NCBI RefSeq assembly: GCF_958450345.1 | Contig: NC_088784.1 | Span: forward strand, 70,953,747-71,017,746 | Direction of reading: 5' to 3' | Length of the DNA stretch: 64,000 nucleotides | From: Calliphora vicina | Lineage: Eukaryota; Arthropoda; Insecta; Diptera; Calliphoridae | Notes under the pieces: model-generated | What the model saw: the letters and a program-made list of their open reading frames with translations, nothing else | Told to the model about the DNA's origin: nothing | Databases searched by the model: none | Translations under genes and position numbers: made by a program | Part shown: one piece after another, positions 47,656 to 58,543 of the stretch | How positions within the stretch are numbered: the first letter of the stretch is position 1 | Layout: every line of letters starts with the position of its first letter

Positions 47656-47957
47656 TATATTGCGTTTCAATCGGCTCAGTAGTTTCAGAGTTATAATAAC
47701 AAATTGAAGCAAAAAATATATTTTTTACGTGAAAATAGCTAATTTTTTTGTTTTAAAAAAATCATGAAAAATCGCACAAATTATTCAAATTTATTGCTTT
47801 ATATAAAGCCACTTGTAATAGGAACAAAATGAGATATCGATCATATAAATCGAGGGATTCATTTCGAATTTATTCATAATTAAGTGAATTCGCTCATTTT
47901 CAGAAAATTATATGTGCTTACTTAATTTTTTTTCGATTTTGTTGCCCTGTGTTATTT

Positions 47958-48192
47958 ACTGAATGACTTTATAGTCAAGTCCTAATTCTGATTGGTCACT
48001 GATTAGCCTGTTATGGCTATGAACTTTTAACTTCATGTGAGGTCTATTGGATTCTATATGACGATGTTAAGTAAGTCGACTATCTAAATAACTATCAAGG
48101 ACTGGGGTATAATTATATTGAAGAGTGTGACATGTGGACGTATCAATTCTACTTTTAAAACCTTTCGCTCCAGTATCTTGTTGACTAGATAC
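47958..48192. other. Non-coding spacer
   Basis: Nothing recognised; ends in the CTAGATAC target duplication of the next element. Confidence 0.5.
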
Positions 48193-48603
48193 TAGGGTGA
48201 TCTGTCCAGTTTTTATTACCCGGTTATAACCGGTTTTTTTGCTAATGTCGGTTTCGGTTTTTTTGAAAAGCTCACATTTCGAATATCGAAGGAACCGGGT
48301 ATTTTTATTCCTCGAATAGCCGGTTTTTTCTAAAAGTGAGTTTTTATGAGTTTTAGTGTATTAAAATCTTTAAAGAATATTACAAATCCAAAAAAAAATA
48401 ATAAAACAAATACTTCAACTATTTTAGAAGACTTTTTATATTTAGAAAATATAAGCCTGAAGACTTACTCAATGTCTTAAATTTCTATATGTCCTACAAA
48501 TACTCCAAGTAAAAGAAAATGTTCAATATCTAGTTTTATAAAAAAAAATCAATATACTCCAAAGCATTTAAACTGTGTTTTATTTATTCCTAAGAGATTA
48601 TTT

Positions 48604-49350
48604 TACCTTCACAAGGTCTTCAAATTTACTGATGTTAACCCTCTAACCGGCAAGGCTGCCTTTAGGCGGGGTATGTTAAATGTATGTAATGCTGCTTTAT
48701 TTGCTTATATCTCCCGTTATAACGGTAAATATGTGTAAAGAGACAAACAATTTACTTATTGTGATAAATATGAACGTGCACTTGCTTTTTGTTTTTTTTT
48801 TATTCCAACGTATTTTTTTTTATTCAAATAATAACCTGGTATATTTTTTTACCTCAAAATAAAATTGGCCGGTTAGAGGGTTAACGATCTTCGGGTCAAA
48901 TTTGACCCAAATAGAAAGTAGATTTTTTTTTAAAAAAATCCTATTGTAGTTGTTGACATTTGAAATTAAATTAAAGTCATAAAATATAAAAAATATCAAC
49001 CACTAATTTTTAGAAAAAATGCAATTTTAATTTCAAAATGGGTAACATTTTACCCGAAGATCTTATGAAGGATAAGAAAAACAATAGTTCAGCAAGTATG
49101 ATGGAAAGAGACAGATATATATTAGAGCTACCAAAGATGTATTATAGCGCTACCAAAGCTCTGAAAACATGTAACTTAATTGTACGTAAAAAAAACCTTA
49201 AGTCCAAACAAGTTTATAGATATTTTTTTAGTTGTTGACATTTAAAATGAAATAAAATTCATAAAATATCAACCACTAACTTTTAGAAAAAATTAAATAT
49301 TAATTTCAAAATGGGTCAAATTTGAACCGAAGACCTTGTGAAGGATAAAA
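48604..49350. repeat. Inverted and direct repeats nested in the hAT-like element
   Basis: CCTTCACAAGGTCTTC (48606) is matched by GAAGACCTTGTGAAGG (about 49330). With the MITE removed, the left arm continues CTTCGGGTCAAATTTGACCC, as on the right. A second, direct copy of about 90 bp (ATATCAACCACTAATTTTTA ... AAAATGGGTAACATTTTACC) at 48990-49085 recurs at 49263-49350. Confidence 0.6.
48639..48880. mobile_element. piggyBac-type MITE, 242 bp, TTAA-flanked
   Basis: It starts CCCTCTAACCGGC and ends GCCGGTTAGAGGG, exact inverted repeats of 13 bp. Both sides carry TTAA (48635-48638, 48881-48884). A CCC start with TTAA duplication is the piggyBac signature. No coding content. Confidence 0.88.
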
Positions 49351-49557
49351 GAAGTAATCAAAATTGTTTTAATCACTATTATTTTAATAAATAAAACTTT
49401 TAATCTTCTTATTTCTAGGTGTTTTAATGTTTTTCGAAAAAACCGGTTATTATAAAAAACCGAAACCGACACCGGTTTATATTAAATTGCAATTTTTCGA
49501 AGAAACTGAAAACCGGTTTCTAAAAAATGTCGAAGAATCTATCACCCTAGTAGATAC

Positions 49558-49800
49558 TATGTGTCTAAAAACTGGAATAAATTTCTGGTGATTTCTTTAC
49601 GATTATATTCTCTTTGATAATTTGTTAATGAAGGAACAGGAAATATAGGGAGCTTCAAAAATCTTCTAAAATATAAAAAATCCCGGTATGTTTTTTTCAC
49701 AAATCCCAGGATTCGGGATTTGCTAATTCCGAAAAATCCAAGGATTTTCGGGATCGGATACCTACATGCAATTTTGCATGCAATATATGAAAAAACCTAC
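49558..49800. other. Short non-coding spacer
   Basis: AATCCCAGGATTCGGGATTT and GGATTTTCGGGATCGG near 49700-49760 look like subterminal repeats of another transposon, but no ends could be placed. Confidence 0.4.
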
Positions 49801-49804
49801 AAAT

Positions 49805-50957
49805 TTTTCAAAGGGTCAATGTTTGTGGAACTTATAAGGATTAAATAAAGACTTTTTGTATAACTATTTGATATTAAAGGAAACCTTTGGACTTGAAAAT
49901 TGATATTTTAGTAAAATTAAATAATTTTATAAATTTTAGAGACGTCATTTTTCTTAAAAACTAAACAAATTATAATATGGTGATTTTCTATGAAGAAAAA
50001 TATAAAATTTTAATTAATGTAAAATTTTGACGGTTAAATTTATCATAACAATATTTGGAGTAATATAGACTCAATTGTCCTTAACTCAATACCATTAGAG
50101 TTTTTGACATTTTTTATTTTCAAATATTGAAATTCCTAAACCGGGGAAAATATGTTCCAAAAACTTAGTATTTTTAGAAAAGTAACTACTGTGAGGTTAT
50201 TTAAATTGTGATAGTAAAAAAACTTTGTAAATATTTAAGAAATATATAGGATTATATAAACGGGGAGCTCTTTTGAGGATCGGTGCTTTGCCTTTTAGGT
50301 GTTGTGTCCGCTTAATTGAGTTAAATTTTAATTTAAACGCGTTTGCATAAAGTTCTCTTTTCGGATCATATAAAGATTGTATATAGTTCGGAAGAAAATA
50401 TTTTTTTACCAAAGAAAAAATATATGGGCTTCTTTTGGGGAAAAAGCGTAAAACTACGAACCTATTTATATGTTCCAACATTTTATAGGGACAAGATAAC
50501 TGTTACCAAGTTTCTTTTATTTTATTTAGAATTTTATCGCCAATATAGCTGGTATTTTAAAAATAAATTTCGACCTTAAAAAATCATAAAAAGATCTAGC
50601 AAAGTTAAAAAAAATAAATCAATAAACCTGAATATCTCTTCAACTAATAGAAAGAATCTACACTTGTAGCGTAGTTTTTGTAGATCTTCACAAGGACCAT
50701 TTACATTCAAGCTCATTCGGGTCAGCTCATTCGGGTCATAAATGGATTTTTGGCGATTTTTTAATAAATTTGAGACCCGAGGTGACCAACTTTGCGGGGC
50801 TACGCACTGGCCGCCATTGGCCCAAGGAAGCTGAACAAACGTAGATCAACTCAGAAATCATACCTCAGCTCATACCATGTGAAATTTCGTAATAATATCT
50901 CCAATAGTTCCCAAGATACCGAATTATTTCCAAAAAAAAAGTTTTTAAACCACTGTG
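49805..50957. mobile_element. CACAGTGGTTTAG family, rearranged copy
   Basis: It is built from three blocks of the element at 55223-56842. 49810-49995 matches 56205-56375 in the same orientation, 50001-50480 matches 55700-56180 inverted, and 50505-50957 matches the right arm 56385-56842 closely. It ends CCACTGTG at 50957 and is followed by CAAAG. The left terminus is missing. The inverted centre carries the minus-strand frame described separately. Confidence 0.7.
50197..50481 (-). pseudogene. Unrecognised relic frame of the CACAGTGGTTTAG family
   Basis: A 94-codon frame reads, in part, FLPNYIQSLYDPKREL and KGKAPILKRAPRLYNP, ending NIYKVFLLSQFK and a stop. Two other diverged copies keep the same frame and stop position: 52590-52860 (DYIEFVYDPKREPNAKACK, then KAPIIEKAPYLYNP when one deletion is bridged, ending VFLLPHGK) and 55740-56020 (KGKAPIHERALYLYNP, ending VFLLSHGK). 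Conservation of frame and stop across copies argues that it was once the C-terminal part of a protein carried by the element. I do not recognise the family. Confidence 0.55.
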
Positions 50958-51370
50958 CAAAGCAACAGGTAATAGGAACAAAATGAGATACTGATCATAA
51001 ATATCGATGGATTGTTTTCGAATTTATTCACAATTACGTGAATTCGTTCATTTCCACAAAATTTTACTTTTTTGTTTGATATACATAAAATTGAGTTTGC
51101 TATACATTTTCCCAATGCTATGTTTCACAAACATATATATTTCATTTTAATCGGCTCAATAGTTTCGGAGTTATAATAACAAATTTAAGCAAAAAATATA
51201 TTTTTTGCGAGAAAATAGCAAATTTTTTTCTTTTAAAAAAATTAAGAAAAATCGAAAACGACAGAAATGGTTCAGATGTATTGCTTTATCGCAAAGCCAC
51301 ATGTAATATGAACACAATGAGATATCAATCATAAAAATCGATGGATTCTTTTCAAATTTATTCACATTTT
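50958..51370. repeat. Tandem-unit fragment next to the CACAGTG element
   Basis: It begins at the CAAAG in the middle of the 376-bp unit (CAAAGCAACAGGTAATAGGA), runs to the unit boundary near 51150 and into the next unit (ATAGTTTCGGAGTTATAATA to about 51370). Confidence 0.7.
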
Positions 51371-52279
51371 TGGAAAATTGTATGCTTACAAGCGTATACT
51401 TTGAGTGTAAATTTTACATGTGTTTTGTTATTGTAACAAAAATGTTCACTCATCACTCTTTTCAGCATTGCGAATTACGTCTCATTCTTATTCCTACTAC
51501 AGACGGTTCTACGGATAGGAAGGACGAGAATTTAATCGGCCAAGGACATCTACTCAGCAACCACTAAAACAATAACAACGTCTCTTTCCAGTAGTGTGAT
51601 ATTACACGATATAGGCTACCTGTTGACAGGTTGGGAGCCCGAAATTAGCAGCTCACCAAAATGATTTCTCAACAAAGTTGCACGAAAAACATTTCTCACA
51701 GAACTCTAATTTCCGTACTATAGCTGAAAATTTTCTATGATGAATTGTCTAACAATGATCTGGAAAAATGATGATTGATTAATATTACTCATACGCTGAC
51801 ATGGTTACGAAAAATACAACTGTAACTGAGAAAATAGTATTTGTTTTTCTAGGCACAATTGTCCCTAGAAAATGAACAAAGGGGGATGAAATGTTCCCCA
51901 ATTATTATCTGTCGATCAGAAATGTTTGGTATTGAAAATAGGAAAAATTAGTCCAACCACCAAAAACTAAAACAAAATAACCGACAGACATTTAAAACCA
52001 ATTAATGACACAGTCCAACAAATTAAGACTTTTTGATTGAAACGTAATAGCGACCCTATAATTCTGAAAGGGCATATTTAGCAGATCATTTTTGTAGAAT
52101 AAACTTATAGTCCAGCTGGTCTGATTTTCTTTTACAGTGGGTAAAAGTTTTAACTTTTTGATCGAAGGCAGCATTATACTAAATTAAAACAAATTTTGTA
52201 AGTTTATGTCTGAGAGAATTCTTATTGTCAGAATTATATTGTGGAATTTTATAGGGATAATTTTTTGTAGAAGATCTTA
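51371..52279. other. Non-coding stretch
   Basis: No recognised element. Short open frames without resemblance. Confidence 0.45.
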
Positions 52280-53215
52280 ATCCTCTAGCTCTTGGGTTTA
52301 GGGGTCAATTTGACCATTTTTTTTTCGAGAAAATCAAAAAAGTCCTTTCAAAAAGGAAATTTAAGGATTACAATATTTTACGAAAATTTTTGACGGAAAA
52401 CCAAAGTTGTTAATAAAGCTCATTAAGATTAATTAGCAAAATTACACGACACCTCGAGTCTCACATTTTTTAAAAAATCTCTAAAAATCAAAAATCGCCC
52501 TATAAAAAGTTACACACATCCAAAATTAGAACATGTAAAATGGGCCGTATTTTTAACGTTTTTCCCCACAAAATCACATGTACATATTTTTTCTTTTGTA
52601 GAAGAAAATTTTCTTTCAGACTATATAGAATTTGTATATGATCCCAAAAGAGAACCTAATGCAAAAGCATGTAAAGTAAAATTTGGCTTACTTATAACAC
52701 CCCCGAGACCTATCCAAACTTGGCCAATTTAAAAAAAAACTAGGTTTGAGTAAAAAATTTTAATAATACAAAGCACCGATCATTGAAAAAGCTCCATATT
52801 TGTATAACCCTATATGTGTCTTTAATACTTACAAAGTCTTTTTACTACCACACGGTAAATAACATTATAGTAGGCTCTTTTCCTAAAAAAAATCAGTTTT
52901 TGGAACACATTTTCCCCATTTTAGGAATTCCGGTATTTGAAAATAAAATATGTCAAAAATTATAATGCCATTGATTAAAGGACATTTAAGTCTATATTAC
53001 TTTCAAAATTTTTAAATCTTTAAATTAATTCAAATTTTATATTTTTCTTCATGTAAAATCACCATATTATTATATTTTTAGTTTTTAAGGTAAATGACAT
53101 CCCAAACGTTTAGAAATTTATTTCGTTTTACTAAAATATCAATCTTCAAGTTCTAATATTTTCACGAATATCAAATACTTAGTAAAATTAAATAAATTTA
53201 ATTTTAATTATGGGA
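52280..53215. mobile_element. CACAGTGGTTTAG family, diverged internal copy
   Basis: From about 52490 it is co-linear with 55640-56330: TTTTTCTTTTGTAGAAGAAA, TATATGATCCCAAAAGAGAA, ACACGGTAAATAACATTATA, CATTTTCCCCATTTTAGGAA and GATATTTTAGT-like blocks. Neither arm with the CACAGTG end is present. It is more diverged than the other two copies. Confidence 0.65.
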
Positions 53216-53233
53216 GAGATAAGATATAAATAT

Positions 53234-53474
53234 TTGGGGTATTCACACGGTCTGCTAATAGTAATATTATCATAATGTCTTAATATATAATAATAGTTGT
53301 TGTTGTTGTGTTTTAAACAAAAAAAGTATAATTTTATGACAAAACCATAAACATAGTTCAAATAGTCTTATTAGTTTATAACTTTTTTTGTTTGAAACAC
53401 AACAAAAATTTGATTATAATATATTAGGACATTATGACAATATGACCAAATAGTAGAGCGTGTGAATACCCCAA
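53234..53474. mobile_element. MITE with long TTGGGGTATTCACACG inverted repeats
   Basis: The left arm TTGGGGTATTCACACGGTCT and the complement of the right arm TTGGGGTATTCACACGCTCT continue to pair through TCATAATGTC and AATATAT. The centre has TTGTTGTTGTTGTG and its inverted counterpart. Size about 241 bp. Flanks ATAAATAT and TTATATAT agree in six of eight, which would fit hAT, but this is weak. Confidence 0.7.
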
Positions 53475-53529
53475 TTATATATCAACGTGTATGAAATTAT
53501 GTCTTGTTTTCAAAAGTGTACACAATTTT

Positions 53530-54430
53530 TAAGAATTAAAAAGCTGATAGAATACCTTTTTCAAAAATATGGGAATAAAAAAGCTAAGCTGATTTTTTTT
53601 TTAGAAAATTAAAATGCGATAAAAGTTTTGTTTATGAATAATTTTAGATGAAATTTTTTGAAAATTCAAAAGTGAAATTGTTAGTGAAATTGTTTTTGGC
53701 AATCCCACAATTCCCAAAAAAAAACATTTAAAAAATCTTAAAAATGAATTTTTTTAGATTTTTAACTCTGTTGACGGTACCGAGGCTATAAATTCCCATT
53801 GCAAAATATTTAGGAAAATATTTGGTCTTACAAAAGAGGTTTCAATTATTTGAAAGCAGCTATACGATTAGAGAAAATTTGGAATAAACTTGAAATTTTC
53901 ATAAAAAATAGGTCTACTTTGGAAGGCTCTGGACCTCGCAGTAATACAAATTTTGAAATTATTAATAAATAAAATGTTACCTTTCAGAAAAAATAGAAAC
54001 ACATTATTTATTTTGTTTTTATTTTCTGTGTAACTTAACATTAATCTAGTTACTTTTTACGAAAAAAAAAATTCGCGAAAAAACTAGTTTTGATTTTTTT
54101 TTAATTTAAATGCACATAACTTTTGACTTAGTATCGATTTTGAAATATTGTTTTTCTAAATACTAATAAATTTGTTGTTAATTAAAAAATATATATTTGA
54201 AAAAAATCGGGAGAGATTTGGATGAAATTTTAATTTTCAAATGTGAATATCTCGTAAACTATAAGAGATGATTTTTATAGCTCTCTTCTTGTAGATTCTA
54301 CTTATTTACAAATCTTTCAAAAAGGATCGAGAACAAAAATTTATCATCATTTTTAAGTTCTCCTACAGTTTTGGGAAATTTTAGTTATCAGTTCTCAGAA
54401 AGTTTCATGTCACTTACACAAGGGTTCTAA
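53530..54430. repeat. Old dispersed repeat, second copy
   Basis: Co-linear with 13613-14607 through GTTTTGTTTATGAATAA, CATAAAAAATAGG, TTTAAATGCACATAAC and TTAATTTTCAAATGTGAATA. It lacks both the CACAGTG insertion and the AACCT-tailed insertion of the first copy. This makes it an empty-site comparison. Confidence 0.55.
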
Positions 54431-55222
54431 TGTTTTCATGAGGCGCTACAGTGGGCCAATGTTCTCAACGATTATAAAAAACTAAAATAATTCGCTTTTC
54501 AAATAAATCAAATATTAATTCATATGCAATATACATACATGCATAAATTAAGGTGATTCTAATTAATACATATCATTAGATTTATCAATTATAATTACAA
54601 TACCAACGACATACTTATGTAAAATTAAGCAAATTTGTTAAATTAAATTATATTGTGCTTCATTCACTATTAATTATTGTATAAAAATAATAATAGTAGA
54701 GAAATAATTTTGTATGATACGAGTATTAATAAATATAATTTATTACTTTTAGTTAAATTCATGATAATGTACTTAAAATAAATTATTTCACAAACTCATT
54801 TTATTTCTCTTTAAATATTGTTTTGCAGTGTATTTCTCACACAATAATTGCAAATATTACACAAATAAATAAAAATATAAAACAAAACAGTCATAAAAAT
54901 TAATTGTTTTATTTAAATATACTTTTCTGCATACGTATGTACATTAAGGTGGCTCATATTTAGCATTTTTGATTATTTTTTGATATGTCGTAGTGGAAAT
55001 TTTTGTTCTCATGCCAAAAGCTATCGAAAAATCGATGGCACAATATCGACAAATTTTTCTCCATACAAATCGGTCCACCCTAATATACACGTTTTAATTC
55101 TGGATGTTGATTTGGAAAAACCTTGATATACTTGAATGGAATGGAAAATGGAGTTCTTATTTCAGAATGCAGCTTCTTGGATACCGTTCATTTCAATTGA
55201 CAATATTGACGGATTGGTGACG
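54431..55222. other. Non-coding AT-rich stretch
   Basis: A weak inverted pair (TTAAGGTGG at 54945 and CCACCCTAA at 55076) could mark a 140-bp MITE. Nothing else is recognised. Confidence 0.4.
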
Positions 55223-56842
55223 CACAGTGGTTTAGAAACTTTTTTTTTAAATAATTCTGTATCTCGGGAACTATTGGAGATATTATTATTAAATTTGACA
55301 TGGTTTAAGCTGACGTGTTTTCGAGTTGATTTGCGTTGCTTTCTAGCGCTAACGGGGGTCTCAATTTTTGTTTAAAAAAATCGCCAAACTTCAATTTATG
55401 ATCCGAATGAGTTGAAACATAAAATATAAATAGTCCTTGAGAAGATCTACAAAAAATACGCTGACAAGTTTGGGTTATCTCTATTAGTTGAAGAGATATT
55501 CAGGTTTATTGATTTATTTTTTTTAATTTTGCTCGAACTTTTTATAGTTTTTTAGATATGGCGGGCCTCGAAATTTATTTTTAAAATATCAGCTATTTTG
55601 GCGATAAAATTCTAAATAAAATAAAAACAACTTTTTAACAGTTATCTCTTCCCTATAAAAAGTAATACGCATCCAAAGTTGGAACTCGTAAAAAGGACCG
55701 CATTTTTTAAGTTTTTCCCCAAAAAAGCCCATATTTTTTTTCTTTTGTAGAAAAAAAATTTCTTCGGGACTATATATAATTTTTATATGATCCGGAAAGA
55801 TAATTTAATGCAAAAGCGTGTAAAGAAAAACTTGGCTCACTTAAACGGACATACCACCAGCCCTATTCAAACTTGGGCAATTTAAAAAAAAAAAATCGGT
55901 TAGAGTAAAAAATTCTAAAAAGGCAAAGCACCGATCCACGAAAGAGCTCTATATTTGTATAACCCCATGCGTTTTTTAAATACGTACTATGTATTTTTAC
56001 TATCACATGGTAAATAACGTCACAGTAGGCACTTTTCTAAAAAAAACTCAGTTTTTGGAACATATTTTCCCCGTTTTAGGAATTTCAGTATTTGAAAATA
56101 AAAATTTTCAAAAATTCTAATGCCATTGATTTAAGGACATTTTAGCTTATATTGGTTCCAAATTTTGTTATGTTATCTTTAATTGTTAAAATTTTACAAT
56201 GGGGCAAAGTTTGTGGAACTTCTGAGGAGTAAATAAAGGCTTTTAATATAAGTATTTGATATTGTTGAAAACACTATAACTTGAGGATTGATATTTTAGT
56301 AAAATTAAATAATTTTATAAAATTTTGGGACTTCATTTACCTTAAAAACTAAAAAAAAAATCATATGGTGATTTTGTTAGTTTTTATTTTATTTAAAATT
56401 TTATCGACAATATAGCTGATATTTTAAAAATAAATTTCGACCCTCCGTAGGCCCGCCATATCTAAAAAACCATAAAAAGATCGAGCAAAATTAAAAAAAA
56501 TAAATCAATAAACCTGAATATCTCTTCAACTAATAGAAAGAATCTACACTTGTAAGTGTAGTTTTTGTAGATTTTCTCAAGGATTATTTACATTCAAGCT
56601 CATTCGGGTCAGCTCATTCGGGTCATAAATGGAGTTTTGGCGATTTTTTAATAAATTTGAGACCCGAGGTGACCAACTTTGAGGGGCTACGCACTGGCCG
56701 CCATTGGCCCAAGGAAGCTGAACAAAAGTAAATCAACTCGATAACACCTCAGCTCATACCATGTGAAATTTCGTAACAATATCTCCAATAGTTCCCAAGA
56801 TACCGAATTATTTCCAAAAAAAAAAGTTTCTAAACCACTGTG
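55223..56842. mobile_element. CACAGTGGTTTAG-ended element with 400-bp inverted arms
   Basis: The left arm (55223-about 55630) and right arm (about 56375-56842) are imperfect reverse complements over more than 400 bp. Both start CACAGTGGTTTAGAAAC and share CGGGAACTATTGGAGATATT-like, GTTGAAGAGATATTCAGGTT and GCGGGCC blocks. The right arm carries about 60 bp extra (TGGCCGCCATTGGCCCAAGG region). The centre holds the unrecognised relic frame. The right flank is CTTTG; the left flank is TGACG, so no target duplication is visible and the left neighbour may have been replaced. Confidence 0.75.
55740..56020 (+). pseudogene. Unrecognised relic frame, second copy
   Basis: Equivalent to 50197-50481 on the other strand. 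FLRDYI, a stop, FLYDPER, another stop, FNAKACKEKLGSLKRT, then in frame after an indel KGKAPIHERALYLYNPMRFL, NTYYVFLLSHGK and a stop near 56010. Interrupted, but the last 30 codons are intact. Confidence 0.5.
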
Positions 56843-56847
56843 CTTTG

Positions 56848-58543
56848 CACTATAGGTTAAATGACTACTTTTTCTGTGCTAAATTAATAGCGACTACAAA
56901 ATCATTGTATTCATACCAAAACCTTAAAGAATTTCGAAAGTAAGAATAATTCTATTAAAAAAATGGAATTTAACCCACTAACGACCAAAAATTAACCCAT
57001 TTACAATCATTAATGCAAACTTAATAAATTAATTTATTTTAAATATACTAAAACTTTTAGTAATTGCTTAAATCTAATTCATTTTGTAAATTTAAATTTC
57101 ATTAATTTCATTGTCTTGGTGGCTAAAGTGAAATTCTTCCATGGGTTCACTGCAACATAACAGTTGAATTACTTCTGGTAGAAGTGTGGAACGTTTCCGG
57201 TTTTGTAAGCGTCTATCTAAAAATGATGTGGAAATTAATGGATCTGAGGTACAGCTTAATAATAATATTAATTCGGAGCTTAAAAAATATGTCTTCCCGC
57301 TTCCATTACAGCATCTCTTTGCATTTCAAAAAATTTTCAGCAATATGAAGTAAAATAGATAGCAAAGAAACTTTTGCTTATAAAATTTCAATAATTTATA
57401 TTCGAGAGTGATTTTCGGAAGTGGGTTATATGGGAGCTATGACCAATTATGGACCGATCGCCATGAAATTAGGTCGTGTGATTATTTTCTTTATGAGAGT
57501 TGAATTTTCTGTTGAATTTTATGTGTATACCAAAATTTTTAAGAGATTTATGCAGAGCTATGACTAATTAAGGACCGATCATTATAAAATTAGCTGACAA
57601 GAATTCCGTATATATAAAATTTATTTGGAGCAAAATTTGTGTAGATACCTATATAAATTAAACATTTATGACCGATAAAGTCCAATTACGGGATGAAATT
57701 TATATGGAGGCTAGGTGGTATAATGGACCGATTTCACCCAATTTACGAAAAAATTATATGTACCATATTAAGGTGGGTGTTAGACTAATATTCTTCGACA
57801 TTACAAACATCTGCACAAACGCATTATACCCTCCCACTATGGTGGTGTAGGGTATAACAAATTTATTGTTTTCGTTATATGCTTCTCCACTTCATCTGAA
57901 AATATGTTTACCTTAATTTTGTCCACTACATGTTTGAAAACGGCATAAAATTTTTCTTTTTTTGAATTTTCGCTAAGCCAAATTTCAAACAATAACCTAA
58001 AAAAGATAGTATTATTCGAAAACGGCTAAAAATGGCTATTATATGTAAATGAAAATTGGTTTATAACATTTCAATATATTCATTTCTGATTTCATTTAAT
58101 CTGCCGAACTTTGCCGAAATTTTAAAAGCTTCCACGAAGTTACATTTTGAAAACAATCGCAGCACTTTTAAGGTTATGTTAAAAAAGTGAATTTATTTCA
58201 AGCAAGTTAAACAATTTTATCACATTTTTTAACAAAAAACATTACTTACTTACTTAGTTTATTGTTCTCCATTTTCACTTTCTTGTTTATAACTCGCGAA
58301 ATTATTTAAACATGCAATTGAAAATTTGAAAGCAATACGGCTTTTCAACAAAATTTATTAAGTAATTACGATGCAATGTCTTTGACTGCGTGTTGTCAAA
58401 TGCAATTTAATATTTACCAAAAACAAAAAGCTGACTTAGATAATTTGGAGTAGTGGTTACAAAATGGCATTAAAAAAAGTGCAATATTTGCATTTGAAAA
58501 ATTGGACTTTAGCACAGTTTTGGTAGCCGTTTAACCTATAGTG
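56848..58543. mobile_element. CACTATAGG-ended DNA transposon, CTTTG target duplication
   Basis: The left end CACTATAGGTTAAATGACTA and the complement of the right end CACTATAGGTTAAACGGCTA share about 36 bp, including CTGTGCTAAA. It is flanked by CTTTG on both sides (56843-56847, 58544-58548). A 5-bp duplication and a CAC start again suggest a Transib-type relation. On the minus strand at 57290-57100 a frame reads LLSCTSDPLISTSFL, DRRLQNRKRSTLLPEVIQLL and CCSEPMEEFHF. That piece is reminiscent of the hAT C-terminal RNRLxPExVxxL region, which would conflict with the 5-bp duplication, so the superfamily stays open. A different repeat is inserted at about 57385-57856. Confidence 0.7.
57385..57856. 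repeat. Repeat with 100-150-bp internal units and hairpin end
   Basis: Phrases of the type GAGCTATGACCAATTATGGA / CCGATCGCCATGAAATTAG recur three times (about 57453, 57555, 57710) in progressively changed form. It ends with a hairpin, TATACCCTCCCACTATGGTG then GTGTAGGGTATA (57827-57855). It is similar in design to the hairpin-ended repeats at 15 and 22 kb but is another family. The 60-codon frame inside is not a gene. Confidence 0.65.

Larger units (their letters stand above)
45108..47953. repeat. Element with roughly 376-bp tandem units, split by Tc1 element B
   Basis: The ends are inverted: ACACAGG at 45108-45114 and CCCTGTGTT at 47945-47953. Inside, a unit containing CAGTAGTTTCGGAGTTATAA, AAAAATCGA, TTGCTTTGTGCAAAGCCACA and CTTTTCGAATTTATTCACAA repeats from 45353 and again from 45729 (376 bp). 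A third unit resumes at 47665 after the Tc1 insertion. Fragments of the same unit occur at 50958-51370 and, reversed together with the CCCTGTGTT end, at 58544-58955. It has no coding content; the 160-codon minus-strand frame across one unit is an A/T-rich by-product not kept in the next unit. Confidence 0.75.
48193..49549. mobile_element. hAT-like non-autonomous element
   Basis: The ends are TAGGGTGATCTGTCC on the left and GAATCTATCACCCTA on the right. Flanks CTAGATAC (48185-48192) and GTAGATAC (49550-49557) agree in seven of eight positions, the duplication length of hAT. Subterminal regions are filled with ACCGGTTATAACCGG-type and AAACCGAAACCGACACCGG motifs. There is no transposase. Inside lies a further inverted-repeat block (48604-49350, ends near CCTTCACAAGGTCTTC) and a piggyBac-type MITE. 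Confidence 0.75.
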
